Source: Bin5 sp965261695
GTDB lineage: Bacteria > Chloroflexota > Anaerolineae > Caldilineales > Caldilineaceae
Length of the DNA stretch: 64,000 nt
NCBI GenBank assembly: GCA_965261695.1
Contig: OZ253474.1
Span: 2,604,001 to 2,668,000, forward strand
Reading direction: 5' to 3'
The notes below the pieces were generated by a model. The model saw only the letters and a list, made by a program, of their open reading frames with translations. It did not search any database and had not been told where the DNA came from. Shown here piece by piece: positions 1 to 8,091 of the stretch. Numbering within the stretch: position 1 is the stretch's first letter; every line of letters starts with the position of its first letter. A program made the position numbers and the translations under genes.

Positions 1-402
1 GCGGTTCTTGATGAGGAACTCGACGCCATGCTCTTTGGGCTGAATCGGATACTCAGCGGCGATCTGGACCGCTTCCAGGTCTGTCACGTCCAGTTCATAG
101 CCGCCGGGGATGCCCGGGGCGCGCATGTCCGCTTTGACAGTGCCGGTAACCCGCAGGCTGCTTTCCTGGGTGAGTTTGCGGGCGAGATCAAACGCCTGCG
201 CGCTGACGTTCCTTTTGAATACGACGGCCTGACAGATGCCGGCGCCATCACGCACCTGCAAGAACTGGAGCCGGCCTTTGCCCGTTTTGCCGTAGAGCCA
301 GCCCTCCAGGGTCACCTCCTCGCCCACATGCGCGGACATCTGCCGAATCGTAACAGTTGGCGCAGGCCCCGTCACGTCGTTATTTGAGCGCGATTCGTTC
401 AC
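1..402 (-). CDS. asnS: Asparaginyl-tRNA synthetase, N-terminal part (cut by window edge)
   Basis: Charges tRNA-Asn with asparagine in the cytoplasm. The 134 visible codons form the OB-fold anticodon-binding domain of a class IIb synthetase: GEEVTLEGWLYGKTGKGRLQ, then a FLQVRDGAGICQAVVFK strand pair, and the linker segment HGVEFLIKNR that leads into the catalytic core of AsnRS. The catalytic domain lies beyond the left edge. The GTG at 402 is chosen as start because AAAGGA sits about 8 bases upstream. The upstream gene's stop overlaps this ribosome-binding site, so the two are probably translated as one operon. Asn rather than Asp specificity is judged from the HGVEFL-type linker and is fairly secure. 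Confidence 0.9.
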   Translation of the reverse strand, partial: MNESRSNNDVTGPAPTVTIRQMSAHVGEEVTLEGWLYGKTGKGRLQFLQVRDGAGICQAVVFKRNVSAQAFDLARKLTQESSLRVTGTVKADMRAPGIPGGYELDVTDLEAVQIAAEYPIQPKEHGVEFLIKNR

Positions 403-405
403 AGA

Positions 406-1026
406 TCAATCCTTTGGCCCAGAGAGCGGGGCGCTCTCTGGGGAAATGTCGTCGTCATCGGCGCGGCTCTCATCCGCCATCTCCGGTTCGGCGATGGACG
501 GGCTGTCGCCATCGGTCGGCTGTGCGTGCGGCTCGTTTGCCTCTCCGCCGCTGTTGTCTTGCGCTGTCGAGTCGGCGGGCGGGTTAAACCACGCATCCAA
601 CTGCCGCCCGATGCTCTCCAGCAGGTAATCCATGCCGATATGCTCGCTGGCGGTCGCGCCGGAGAGATTCAGAGAGTGGCCTGCATAGTACTCGCCGCCG
701 CCTTCCCTATACGGGGGCCGGATGACATGGGTATAGATATAGACATCGGTTGGCGGCCGGTCTTCCTCTACGGCGTGCTGCACTGTCTTGGCGGCCGCGT
801 CCGCGGCGCTGCTGCGCCGTCGGGATGATCTGCGACGGTTCTCGTTGCGCTTGCGGTCCTGGTTTTTGGGGCGGGCGCGCTTCGTTGCCTGGGCTTCGTC
901 GTCGTCAAGGTTCTGCTCGTTGGCGAGGGATGTGTCCTGGGAGCCTTTCCGTCGTCGTCGTCGGAAGTAGCGGCGCTTCTGGGACTTCCCTCTCCCCTGC
1001 TTATCGGGTGGATCAGTCGCTGCCAT
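406..1026 (-). CDS. Hypothetical protein, basic N-terminus and acidic C-terminus
   Basis: A 206-aa protein of no family I recognise. Residues 1-75 are very rich in Arg and Lys, with RRRR and RRRSSRRRSS runs. Residues about 90-150 form a more normal central segment (DVYIYTHVIRPPYREGGGEY, then a HIGMDYLLESIGRQLDAWF helix), and the last 50 residues are acidic and Pro/Ser-rich. There is no signal peptide or membrane segment. AAGGAG about 10 bases before the ATG at 1026 supports the start. The stop codon abuts the asnS ribosome-binding site, so it is likely co-transcribed with asnS. The charge layout would suit a nucleic-acid or ribosome-associated protein, but that is inference from composition only. 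Confidence 0.7.
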   Translation of the reverse strand: MAATDPPDKQGRGKSQKRRYFRRRRRKGSQDTSLANEQNLDDDEAQATKRARPKNQDRKRNENRRRSSRRRSSAADAAAKTVQHAVEEDRPPTDVYIYTHVIRPPYREGGGEYYAGHSLNLSGATASEHIGMDYLLESIGRQLDAWFNPPADSTAQDNSGGEANEPHAQPTDGDSPSIAEPEMADESRADDDDISPESAPLSGPKD

Positions 1027-1118
1027 GGAGCGTCATCTCCTTTCGCAATGCTTCGCCTGAGTTTTTTGACGTTGTTCCCCTGTGCTGCTGTCAAAAAGCT
1101 TCTGGCGAAGTCTTCTGC

Positions 1119-1859
1119 TCACTCGCCACCGGCCACGATTGTCTGCCTAATCAGTTCACCGCTGGAGTTACGCAGAACAACGGCCGAGCCGGTTTCCCAG
1201 GCTGCGGCAGTCCGACCCCAGTAACGATTGATGCTGTTGTCCTGTCCGGCGCCCGTATACAGATTGATCCCGCTGCCGGGGAATAAGAGGGCGCTGCCGA
1301 AGGTATAGATCGGCCCGCCGTCGCGGCTGAGGGTCCAGCCTTGCAGATCAACGACTGCGTTGCTGTCGTTGACGACCTGCACCGACTCTGCGGCCAACTG
1401 GCCGCCATTTTCGATGCGCAGTTGCAGACCCTGCTGCGGAAGGCCGGCCGGCGGCGCGCCGATTCGCTCTTGCGAGACGGGAATGATCAGACGTTGGCCA
1501 ACAAAAACAAAGTCGGGATCGGTCAGATCATTGATCTCCATCAGCCTGTTCAGGGTGAGGCCGAAACGCGAGGCGATGGCCGACAAGCTGTCCCCCCTGA
1601 CGACCACGTAGATCTCCGTCTCGCCCGCCTCTGTCGGCGCCGGGACTGCGGTGGGGGCTGCGGGCGGGACATCTTCGCCGACGGGGGATGTCTGCGCATC
1701 CGGCGGCGTTGCGATCAGCACCACCGCCGGTGTGGACGGCACGGTCAATTCCTCCGCTCTGGGTCGGCGCTGCTCGGCTACCCAGACGACGGTCACGGCG
1801 ATCGCCAAACTGACAAAGGCGTTGACGAGAACGATAAAAACCAGAAGACGGCGATTCAT
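1119..1859 (-). CDS. Membrane-anchored LysM and lamin-tail-like domain protein
   Basis: A 246-aa envelope protein. From the ATG at 1859 it starts MNRR followed by one hydrophobic segment (residues about 5-27), an uncleaved anchor or signal peptide. A Pro/Thr/Ala-rich linker follows, then a LysM repeat (YVVVRGDSLSAIASRFGLTL and onward to the GQRLIIP end), which in this family binds peptidoglycan or related glycans. The C-terminal ~100 residues resemble a lamin-tail (LTD) beta-sandwich, with VDLQGWTLSRDGG and a YTFGSALLFPGSG turn. An in-frame GTG at 1886 would add nine residues lacking anchor character, so 1859 is preferred. It heads the leftward group that includes asnS. Function beyond cell-wall binding is unknown. 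Confidence 0.8.
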   Translation of the reverse strand: MNRRLLVFIVLVNAFVSLAIAVTVVWVAEQRRPRAEELTVPSTPAVVLIATPPDAQTSPVGEDVPPAAPTAVPAPTEAGETEIYVVVRGDSLSAIASRFGLTLNRLMEINDLTDPDFVFVGQRLIIPVSQERIGAPPAGLPQQGLQLRIENGGQLAAESVQVVNDSNAVVDLQGWTLSRDGGPIYTFGSALLFPGSGINLYTGAGQDNSINRYWGRTAAAWETGSAVVLRNSSGELIRQTIVAGGE

Positions 1860-2007
1860 GGAACTACAGTGGCCTGTGGCTAACACCAGTGGCTAGTGGT
1901 TTGCAACTTCCGTCCGTGCTTTTTTGACATTATAACAGAAGGAGGGGACGAAAAAGCTGGGCGAAACCGCTCTATTCACTTTTCACTATGCACTGGCGAT
2001 GATCCAC

Positions 2008-2013
2008 ATTGTA
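2008..2013 (-). promoter_or_regulatory. Possible extended -10 promoter for the LysM-asnS group
   Basis: On the minus strand the sequence reads TGCTACAAT, an extended -10 element, about 150 bases upstream of the LysM-protein start. No good -35 hexamer is seen at 16-18 bases, which is typical of extended -10 promoters. The assignment rests on the motif alone. Confidence 0.35.
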
Positions 2014-2080
2014 GCACAGATCGCTGAAAGAATGCACTGCGATGTTATTCTTCCCATAGAATATCGAGAATAGCGCTACA

Positions 2081-2108
2081 TTGTCGGTTTCCCCGCGCAT
2101 GGTAGAAT
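2081..2108 (+). promoter_or_regulatory. Sigma-70-type promoter for secA
   Basis: TTGTCG at 2081-2086 and TAGAAT at 2103-2108 are separated by 16 bases. The pair lies about 185 bases before the secA start, which leaves room for a structured leader. Confidence 0.5.
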
Positions 2109-2162
2109 AGGCAGTGTTATCTGGACTGTGATCTGTGTGTTTGAGGGACTGACAAAACGAAT

Positions 2163-2221
2163 GGGCGTTCAGATTGAGGAACCGCTTTTCTCCTGATTAC
2201 CTCAGGGAAGGCGAGACGCCC
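2163..2221 (+). ncRNA. Potential folded leader RNA of secA
   Basis: Within the secA 5' leader, an outer stem GGGCGT/ACGCCC and an inner stem TGAGG/CCTCA enclose a pyrimidine-rich loop. The element lies between the promoter candidate and the secA ribosome-binding site. It does not match a riboswitch class that I know. It could be a translational or secretion-status control element, but only the pairing is visible. Confidence 0.3.
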
Positions 2222-2294
2222 CTGTCCACTTGATTGTCGCCGGAGCCAGGGAGCAGAGGGCAGCCCCAGCTATGGGCAAACAAAGGGATCAAAA

Positions 2295-5231
2295 ATGCTT
2301 ACGAAATTTCTGACCAAAATTGTTGGCGATCCGAACGAGAAGGAGCTGAAGCGGCTGCAACCACTGGTTGAGGAGATCAACGGGCTGGAAGGGCGCTTCA
2401 CGCAGATGGAGAACGATGGATTCAAGGAGATGACGCAGCAGTTCCGCCAGCGGCTCTTCAGCGAGACGACCGCGTTGCGGGAGGCGCTGGCCGCTGCCGA
2501 GGGCGAGTATGCCGCGGTGGCGGGCACGGATGAGCAGCGCTTTGCCCGCATCGAAGTGGAACGAATTCGCAAAGAACTGCTGGACGAGGAGCAGGCGATT
2601 CTCAACGAGATGATGCCGGAGGCGTTCGCCGCGGTGCGCGAGGCGGCCCGACGCACGATCGGCCTGCGCCAATATGACGTGCAACTGATCGGCGGCGGCG
2701 TGCTACATTCCAGCAAAATCGCGGAGATGAAGACCGGTGAAGGCAAGACACTGGTGGCGACGCTGCCGCTCTATCTGAACGCGCTGGCCGGGCGGGGCGC
2801 CCATCTTGTCACGCCGAACGACTATCTGTCCAAAGTCGGTTTGCAGTTGATGGGGCCGGTCTACCAGTTGCTGGGGCTTTCGGCCGCGGTCATCCAGAAC
2901 AGCGCCGGCAACCCGGACAAAGGCAGCTTTCTGTATGACCCGGAGTTCCCCGCCCAGGACGACCGCTTCCAGAACCTGCTCCCGATCTCGCGGCAGCAGG
3001 CGTATCAGGCGGATATCACATACGGCACCAACAATGAGTTCGGTTTTGATTATCTGCGCGACAACATGGTGCTGGACAAAGAACGCCGGTCGCAACGGGA
3101 GCTGCACTATGCGATCGTGGATGAGGTGGACAACATTCTGGTCGACGAGGCGCGCACGCCGCTGATCATCTCCGGCGAGGCGCAGGAGAGCAGCAGCTAT
3201 TACAGCCAGTTCTCGCAGATGGTACGCGGGATGCGGGCCGGGACGGACTACGAAGTCAACGAAAAGGAGAAGGTCGCCACGCTGACGGAAGAGGGCATCG
3301 CCGTGCTGGAAAAGAACCTGGGGCTGGAGAATCTGTACGATCCGGTCAATTTCGAGATGCTCCCGTATCTGGACAACGCGCTGCGGGGCCACGCGCTCTA
3401 TCACCGCGACAAGGATTACATCATCCGCGGCAACGAGGTGATCATCGTCGACGAGTTCACCGGTCGGCTGATGGAGGGGCGGCGCTACGGCGAGGGTCTG
3501 CATCAGGCGATTGAGGCCAAGGAGGGCGTGCGGGTCAAGAGGGAGTCGATGACCCTGGCGACGATCACGTTCCAGAACTTCTTCCGCATGTACAACAAAC
3601 TGGCGGGCATGACCGGTACGGCCAAGACGGAAGAGGAGGAGTTCCAGAGCATCTACAATCTCGATGTCGTGGCGATCCCGACCCATCTGCCAACGGTCCG
3701 TGAGGATAACGAAGATGTGATCTATAAGAACCAATCGGCCAAGTTCGGGGCGGTGATCGATGAGATCATCAGCGCCCACGAGCAGGGCCAGCCGGTGCTG
3801 GTCGGCACGGTCGCGATCGAGACGAGCGAACTGGCCAGCCGTATGTTGAGTCGCCGCGGCATCCCGCATGAGGTGCTGAACGCCAAGAATCACGAGCGCG
3901 AGGCGACGATCATTGCCCAGGCGGGGCGGCCCGGCGCGGTCACGATCGCGACCAATATGGCCGGTCGCGGCGTTGACATTCTGCTGGGCGGCAACTATGA
4001 GGGCCTCGCCAGGGATCAACTGCGCAAAGGTGGCGTCGATCTGACGGGCATCCCCCAACTGGCGTGGAACCACTGCCTGGAGCTGCTCAAGGGCGGCCAG
4101 GACCCCACCACGTCCTATAACACGCCCTGGGCCGCGGTGCTCAAGGAAAGGTGGGATGAGACGAAAAAGGATCAGGAGATGGTGAAGGCTGTGGGCGGCC
4201 TGTATGTGGTCGGCACGGAACGCCACGAGGCGCGGCGCATTGATAACCAGTTGCGCGGCCGTTCCGGACGTCTGGGGGACCCGGGCGCCAGCCGCTTTTT
4301 CCTCAGCCTGGAGGACGACCTGGTGCGGCGTTTCGGCGGCGACCGGGTGACGGGCGTCATGGATCGCCTGGGGCTGGAGGACGATCAGCCGATCAAGCAC
4401 AATATGATCAGCAAGGCGATAGAGAACGCGCAGACGCGGGTGGAAGGCCACAACTTCGACATCCGCAAGCACGTGCTGAAATATGATGAGGTGGTCAATG
4501 AGCAGCGGGAGACGATCTACATGCAGCGGCGGCGGCTTCTGAACGAACCGTCATTGAAACCGGCGATTCAGGAGTTGATCGCCGATGAGATCGATGCGGT
4601 CGTGGAGCAGCACACGGCCCATCGCTATGAAGAGGAGTGGAATCCCGAAGAACTGCCCCTGGCTTTGCGCACGGTTTTCCCCTTTCCACAGAACTTCGAT
4701 CCGGCCCCGTGGCAGGAAATGGAAGCCGACGCCATCACAGAGCAGGCGACCGAGATCGCGCACCAGGTTTATGATCTGAAGGAGCAGGAGATCGATGCCG
4801 ATATGCTGCGCGATGCCGAGCGCCAGATTATGCTGCGGGCGGTGGACCACCGCTGGGTGCGCCATCTGACCGACCTGGACAGGCTGCGGGAAGGGGTCGG
4901 TTTGCAGGCGATTGCGCAGGTTGACCCGCTGGTTGCATACAAACGCGAAGCCTATACCATGTACCAGGAGTTGATGAACGACATCCGCTCCGACATTGTG
5001 AAGACGATGATGACTTTGCAGGTGCAGAGGGCGCCGACACTGCCGACGCCGATTGCGCGCAATATCCAGACAAATCGTCAGGACATCTCCCAACCGAAGA
5101 CGGTTCGCAACACGAACAACCGCCCCAAGCGCAACGACCCCTGCTGGTGCGGCAGCGGAAAGAAGTACAAGATCTGCCACATGAAGGCCGATGCGAAACA
5201 GGGCGGTGCGCCCGTGCGCGAAGTGGCGTAG
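2295..5231 (+). CDS. secA: Preprotein translocase ATPase SecA
   Basis: ATP-driven motor that pushes unfolded preproteins through the SecYEG channel at the inner face of the membrane. At 978 aa it is a full-length, slightly long SecA. Walker A GEGKT lies near residues 148-152 and the DEVD helicase motif near 274-277 (VDEVDNILVDEART). The preprotein cross-linking domain follows, then the second nucleotide-binding domain with TNMAGRGVDI and QLRGRSGRLGDPG, the helical scaffold, and a C-terminal zinc-binding SEC-C tail of form CxCx8CH near residues 950-962, which contacts SecB or the ribosome in other bacteria. AAAGGG precedes the ATG at 2295 at good spacing. It is monocistronic in appearance. A diverged piece of a second secA lies at 7949-8088. 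Confidence 0.98.
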   Translation: MLTKFLTKIVGDPNEKELKRLQPLVEEINGLEGRFTQMENDGFKEMTQQFRQRLFSETTALREALAAAEGEYAAVAGTDEQRFARIEVERIRKELLDEEQAILNEMMPEAFAAVREAARRTIGLRQYDVQLIGGGVLHSSKIAEMKTGEGKTLVATLPLYLNALAGRGAHLVTPNDYLSKVGLQLMGPVYQLLGLSAAVIQNSAGNPDKGSFLYDPEFPAQDDRFQNLLPISRQQAYQADITYGTNNEFGFDYLRDNMVLDKERRSQRELHYAIVDEVDNILVDEARTPLIISGEAQESSSYYSQFSQMVRGMRAGTDYEVNEKEKVATLTEEGIAVLEKNLGLENLYDPVNFEMLPYLDNALRGHALYHRDKDYIIRGNEVIIVDEFTGRLMEGRRYGEGLHQAIEAKEGVRVKRESMTLATITFQNFFRMYNKLAGMTGTAKTEEEEFQSIYNLDVVAIPTHLPTVREDNEDVIYKNQSAKFGAVIDEIISAHEQGQPVLVGTVAIETSELASRMLSRRGIPHEVLNAKNHEREATIIAQAGRPGAVTIATNMAGRGVDILLGGNYEGLARDQLRKGGVDLTGIPQLAWNHCLELLKGGQDPTTSYNTPWAAVLKERWDETKKDQEMVKAVGGLYVVGTERHEARRIDNQLRGRSGRLGDPGASRFFLSLEDDLVRRFGGDRVTGVMDRLGLEDDQPIKHNMISKAIENAQTRVEGHNFDIRKHVLKYDEVVNEQRETIYMQRRRLLNEPSLKPAIQELIADEIDAVVEQHTAHRYEEEWNPEELPLALRTVFPFPQNFDPAPWQEMEADAITEQATEIAHQVYDLKEQEIDADMLRDAERQIMLRAVDHRWVRHLTDLDRLREGVGLQAIAQVDPLVAYKREAYTMYQELMNDIRSDIVKTMMTLQVQRAPTLPTPIARNIQTNRQDISQPKTVRNTNNRPKRNDPCWCGSGKKYKICHMKADAKQGGAPVREVA

Positions 5232-5315
5232 CTTCTTGCTCTTAATGGGCGTCGCCTGTCAACCAAAAGCAACAGACTGACGACTCAAAACGAATAGAGG
5301 GAGGATCCCAGGACG

Positions 5316-6509
5316 ATGCCCAGTGTCAACCCCGCAATCATGGTTTGGGCCCGCGCGACGGCCGGCCTTACCCAGGAGGAGGCGGCCAGGAAGCTGGGTT
5401 TTCAAGATAGTTCCAGATCGTCTGCGGTAGAGAAGCTGGCCCTTATTGAGCAAGGTCAAAAGGAGCCGTCGCGGCCCCAATTGATAAAAATGGCGGGACA
5501 GTACCGCCGACCCCTGCTCACTTTTTACCTCTCCAAACCGCCGCGGGCGGGTGAACGGGGCGTGGATTTTCGCACACTCCCCCAAAGTGTTGACGCCGCT
5601 AAAGAGGCGTTGTTGGACGCCTTGATCCGGGAGATCAGGGCGCGCCAGAGTATGGTTCGCGTCATGCTGGAGGACGAAGATGAAGCGGAGTCGCTGCCTT
5701 TCGTCGGCTCTCACCGCATAGAGGATGGCCGCGCGGCAGTTTTAAAGTCGTTGCAGGCGCTGCTGGGCCTCGATGCGTCGGCCTACCGCGCCCAGCCGAA
5801 CGAGTCCGCCGCTTTTGCCCTGTTGCGCAGGAGTGCCGAGGAGGCGGGTATATTTGTTCTGCTCAAGGGGAATTTGGGGAACTACAAGACTGCGCTTGAT
5901 ACAACGATCTTTCGCGGTTTCGCCATCGCGGACGAAGTGGCTCCTTTTATCGTGACCAACGACCAGGACGCCAAATCTGCCTGGTCGTTCACCTTATTGC
6001 ACGAAACGGTGCATCTGCTGCTCGGTCATACCGGAATCAGCGGAGATAGTGCGGAGAACGAGGTAGAGCGATTCTGCAACGATGTTGCTGGGGAGTTCCT
6101 GCTGCCTGCAAGGGGATTGAAGCGACTTGCTCTCAACCATAGTGTCCAAATCGGTAACATCACAGAGCGAATCAGTGCGCTTGCGAGCGAGTTCAAGGTG
6201 AGCCGCGCCATGATTGCCTACAAAGCATATCGATCCGATCTGATCACTTGGGAAATCTATAACCACCTGAAAATTTCATATCGTGAAGAGTGGCTTCGAA
6301 ATCGGGAAAAGCATCGTGAGCGCACACGCCAGAATGAAACCATACTCAACTACTATAGGGTACGCCGCCATCGACTAGGCAGACGGATCATAGGGGTGGT
6401 GAGGCGAATGATGGCGGCAGACGCTCTGTCAACGTCTAAGGCGGCGCAGATCCTGGGGGTCAAGCCCAGACAGGTACAGCCGTTGCTGGATACCGGTAGT
6501 TCACGATAG
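5316..6509 (+). CDS. XRE-type HTH plus ImmA/IrrE metallopeptidase
   Basis: A 397-aa regulator-protease. Residues about 8-60 form an XRE-type helix-turn-helix (RATAGLTQEEAARKLGF). The middle holds an ImmA/IrrE-like zinc peptidase with HETVH near residues 229-233 and a downstream acidic segment (SAENEVERFCNDVAGEFLLP) that would supply the third ligand. A C-terminal helical region ends in a second HTH-like stretch (LSTSKAAQILGVKPRQV). GGGAGGA precedes the ATG at 5316. The next gene starts 3 bases after the stop, so they form an operon. In this arrangement the HTH-protease is normally the antitoxin or regulator of the downstream PIN-like protein. Antitoxin activity is inferred from that pairing. 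Confidence 0.85.
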   Translation: MPSVNPAIMVWARATAGLTQEEAARKLGFQDSSRSSAVEKLALIEQGQKEPSRPQLIKMAGQYRRPLLTFYLSKPPRAGERGVDFRTLPQSVDAAKEALLDALIREIRARQSMVRVMLEDEDEAESLPFVGSHRIEDGRAAVLKSLQALLGLDASAYRAQPNESAAFALLRRSAEEAGIFVLLKGNLGNYKTALDTTIFRGFAIADEVAPFIVTNDQDAKSAWSFTLLHETVHLLLGHTGISGDSAENEVERFCNDVAGEFLLPARGLKRLALNHSVQIGNITERISALASEFKVSRAMIAYKAYRSDLITWEIYNHLKISYREEWLRNREKHRERTRQNETILNYYRVRRHRLGRRIIGVVRRMMAADALSTSKAAQILGVKPRQVQPLLDTGSSR

Positions 6510-6512
6510 GCG

Positions 6513-7034
6513 ATGCCTGTGCTTTACCTTCTCGACGCCAATGTCCTCATTGACGCAAATCGTGACTACTATCCTATCGCGAGGGTCCCGGAATACTGGG
6601 ATTGGCTGTTGGAGATGGGTAGACTCGGCCGGATCAAAATTCCTCTAGAAATCTATGAGGAAGTTATCTTTCCCCGGCCTCCAAAGGATAAAGAAGATCC
6701 ATTGGTCGAGTGGCTGAAGACAAACAACGATACGTTGGTGCTTGATGAAGAGGCCGCCGTGGAACTGGTTGCCCGTGTCACCGAGCAAGGATACGCTAGC
6801 GACTTAACCGATGAGGAAATTGTAAAGGTAGGACAAGACCCGTTTCTTGTCGCCTATGCGCTCGTTGATAGACAGAATCGATCTGTAGTAACCACCGAGC
6901 ATTCCAAACCTAACCGGACCCGCGCCAACCGAAAGCTGCCTGACGTGTGCAATGACTTCAACGTGCCCTGCATAAATACTTTCGCATTGATTCAAGAACT
7001 CAATTTCCACACGGGCTGGAGCGCGCTATCTTAA
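6513..7034 (+). CDS. PIN-like DUF4411 family protein, probable toxin
   Basis: A 173-aa protein that opens with LYLLDANVLIDANRDYY, the first acidic motif of PIN-like nucleases. A middle acidic segment follows, and the C-terminal TTEHSKPNRTRANRKLPDVC-type stretch is characteristic of DUF4411. PIN domains cleave RNA using a cluster of Asp/Glu residues with Mg2+. It starts 3 bases after the XRE-ImmA gene, and this gene order is a recurring putative type II toxin-antitoxin arrangement. Toxicity and RNA target are not shown by the sequence. Base composition is less GC-rich than in secA, which fits horizontal acquisition. Confidence 0.8.
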   Translation: MPVLYLLDANVLIDANRDYYPIARVPEYWDWLLEMGRLGRIKIPLEIYEEVIFPRPPKDKEDPLVEWLKTNNDTLVLDEEAAVELVARVTEQGYASDLTDEEIVKVGQDPFLVAYALVDRQNRSVVTTEHSKPNRTRANRKLPDVCNDFNVPCINTFALIQELNFHTGWSALS

Positions 7035-7046
7035 GGTCCTCCCCAA

Positions 7047-7148
7047 GAACACCTAGCCGCTCGATGACCTCGCCATCCAGCGGTCGCGATAGGCGTGGGG
7101 GTCGAGATAACCGGTCCCGTGCTCGAACCCCTCGCTGTCGCGGTCGGC
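7047..7148 (-). pseudogene. rarA gene fragments (3' end joined to an internal piece)
   Basis: Bases 7047-7078 closely match the last codons and stop of the rarA fusion gene plus flank (10002-10033). Bases about 7080-7148 match an internal part of the same gene (about 11058-11126, encoding GYLYPHAYRDH and the preceding ANRDSEGFGHGA). Both keep rarA's leftward orientation. The roughly 1 kb between these parts of the gene is missing. The debris lies immediately after the DUF4411 gene. Confidence 0.75.
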
Positions 7149-7199
7149 CTCCGCACCGTCTGCGGCCGCCGTTACCGCGAGAATTAGGCTGACTGGCAT

Positions 7200-7940
7200 G
7201 CCGCTTAGTCGGCGCCGCTCACGTCTCTGTCAGCCGTTTCGCCGGGGCGGGCTGTCGCCGTCAGCGCCGAATTCACATCCGACTCCACCGTGACAGTGGC
7301 CGAGTTGCCGCGCTTTGCTCTCACGTAGGTCGCCGTATCGTAGCGTAGGTGGCCGTGACCACGATCAATCTCGAGTCATGTTCCGCCAGATTGACGGTCG
7401 CTGTGTCCGAGTTGTCTGCAGTTACGCCGCTGGGCAGCGTGCCGAAGCCCAGCGCCAGACTCTCTCCATTGTCGGCCACAATGTCGCTGATCGCGGTCAC
7501 GCTGAACGTCTCCGCCGTATCCCCGCTGTTGAAGGTCACGCTGGCAGGGACGCCGCTGTAGTCGCCCGCGCTCGCCCCCCGTTGCGCGTTACGGAAATCG
7601 GAATCGTCACCACCCGCTCGGGATTGGCATCCAGTTCGACCGTCACAGTGGCTGCGCTGCCGCCCTCCACTGCCGTGTAGCTCGCCGTATCAGACGACTG
7701 CTCGACCTGCCTCGAGGGCGTGTCATTGTCCTGGAGTATGATGGTCGCGGTGTCCGGACTGCCGGCGATAACGGCGATAGCGCTCAGACCGGAGGGAGCC
7801 GGCTCCGGCGGTGTAGCCGTTGGCGTCGAAGTAGGCGTGTCTCCGCCCGTCCGGGGCAACTGCTCGGTCCACAGCGCGTGCGCATTGTTCCCTACCTTGG
7901 CGTCCAGACCCGTGATAGCATAAGAGTTGCCCGTGGGGAA
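7200..7940 (-). pseudogene. Decayed Calx-beta-like repeat protein fragment
   Basis: Translated leftward, the region gives pieces of Calx-beta-type beta-sandwich repeats: VEGGSAATVTVELDANPERV, VTIPISVTRNGG, and (after a frame change near 7540-7580) SVTFNSGDTAETFSVTAISD with NGESLALGFGTLPSG. A further piece (NSATVTVESDVNSAL) is seen around 7270-7310. A Thr/Pro linker (TPTSTPTATPPEPAPSG) near 7800-7850 follows a segment NSYAITGLDAKVGNNAHALW. There is no intact start or uninterrupted frame. Such repeats occur in large secreted or surface proteins. The fragment ends where secA-derived sequence begins. Confidence 0.6.
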
Positions 7941-7948
7941 TGCGTTCC

Positions 7949-8088
7949 GGTTTGCAGGCGATTGCGCAGGTCGACCGGCTGGTTGCCTACGGGCGCGAGG
8001 CGTTTGCCATGTACCAGGAGTTGACGAACGGCATCCGCGCCGATATTGTGAAGACGATCATGACTTTGCAGGTGAAGAAGGCGCCAAC
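7949..8088 (+). pseudogene. Internal fragment of a second, diverged secA
   Basis: This 140-base block aligns without gaps to secA 4899-5038, with 18 mismatches by hand count (about 87% identity). It encodes LQAIAQVDRLVAYGREAFAM and onward through IVKTIMTLQVKKAPT in the same frame and orientation as secA. It has no start, and the frame soon ends. The divergence is too high for a recent local copy and suggests origin from a related strain or an old duplication. It abuts the stop codon of the PQQ-type dehydrogenase gene. Confidence 0.85.
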
Positions 8089-8091
8089 GCG

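Larger units (their letters stand above)
1860..2294. other. Divergent intergenic region upstream of LysM gene and secA
   Basis: There is no gene here. It holds the promoter candidates for both directions and the secA leader. Bases 1876-1900 carry a low-complexity 'ggctagtggt'-type string of the kind that recurs in short form between other genes of this window. Confidence 0.6.

Noticed and set aside
28..387. Rightward 119-codon frame
   Set aside because: It is antisense to the asnS N-terminal domain, which has clear family similarity.
2703..4472. Long leftward frame of 589 codons inside secA
   Set aside because: It is a high-GC shadow of secA with no family resemblance.
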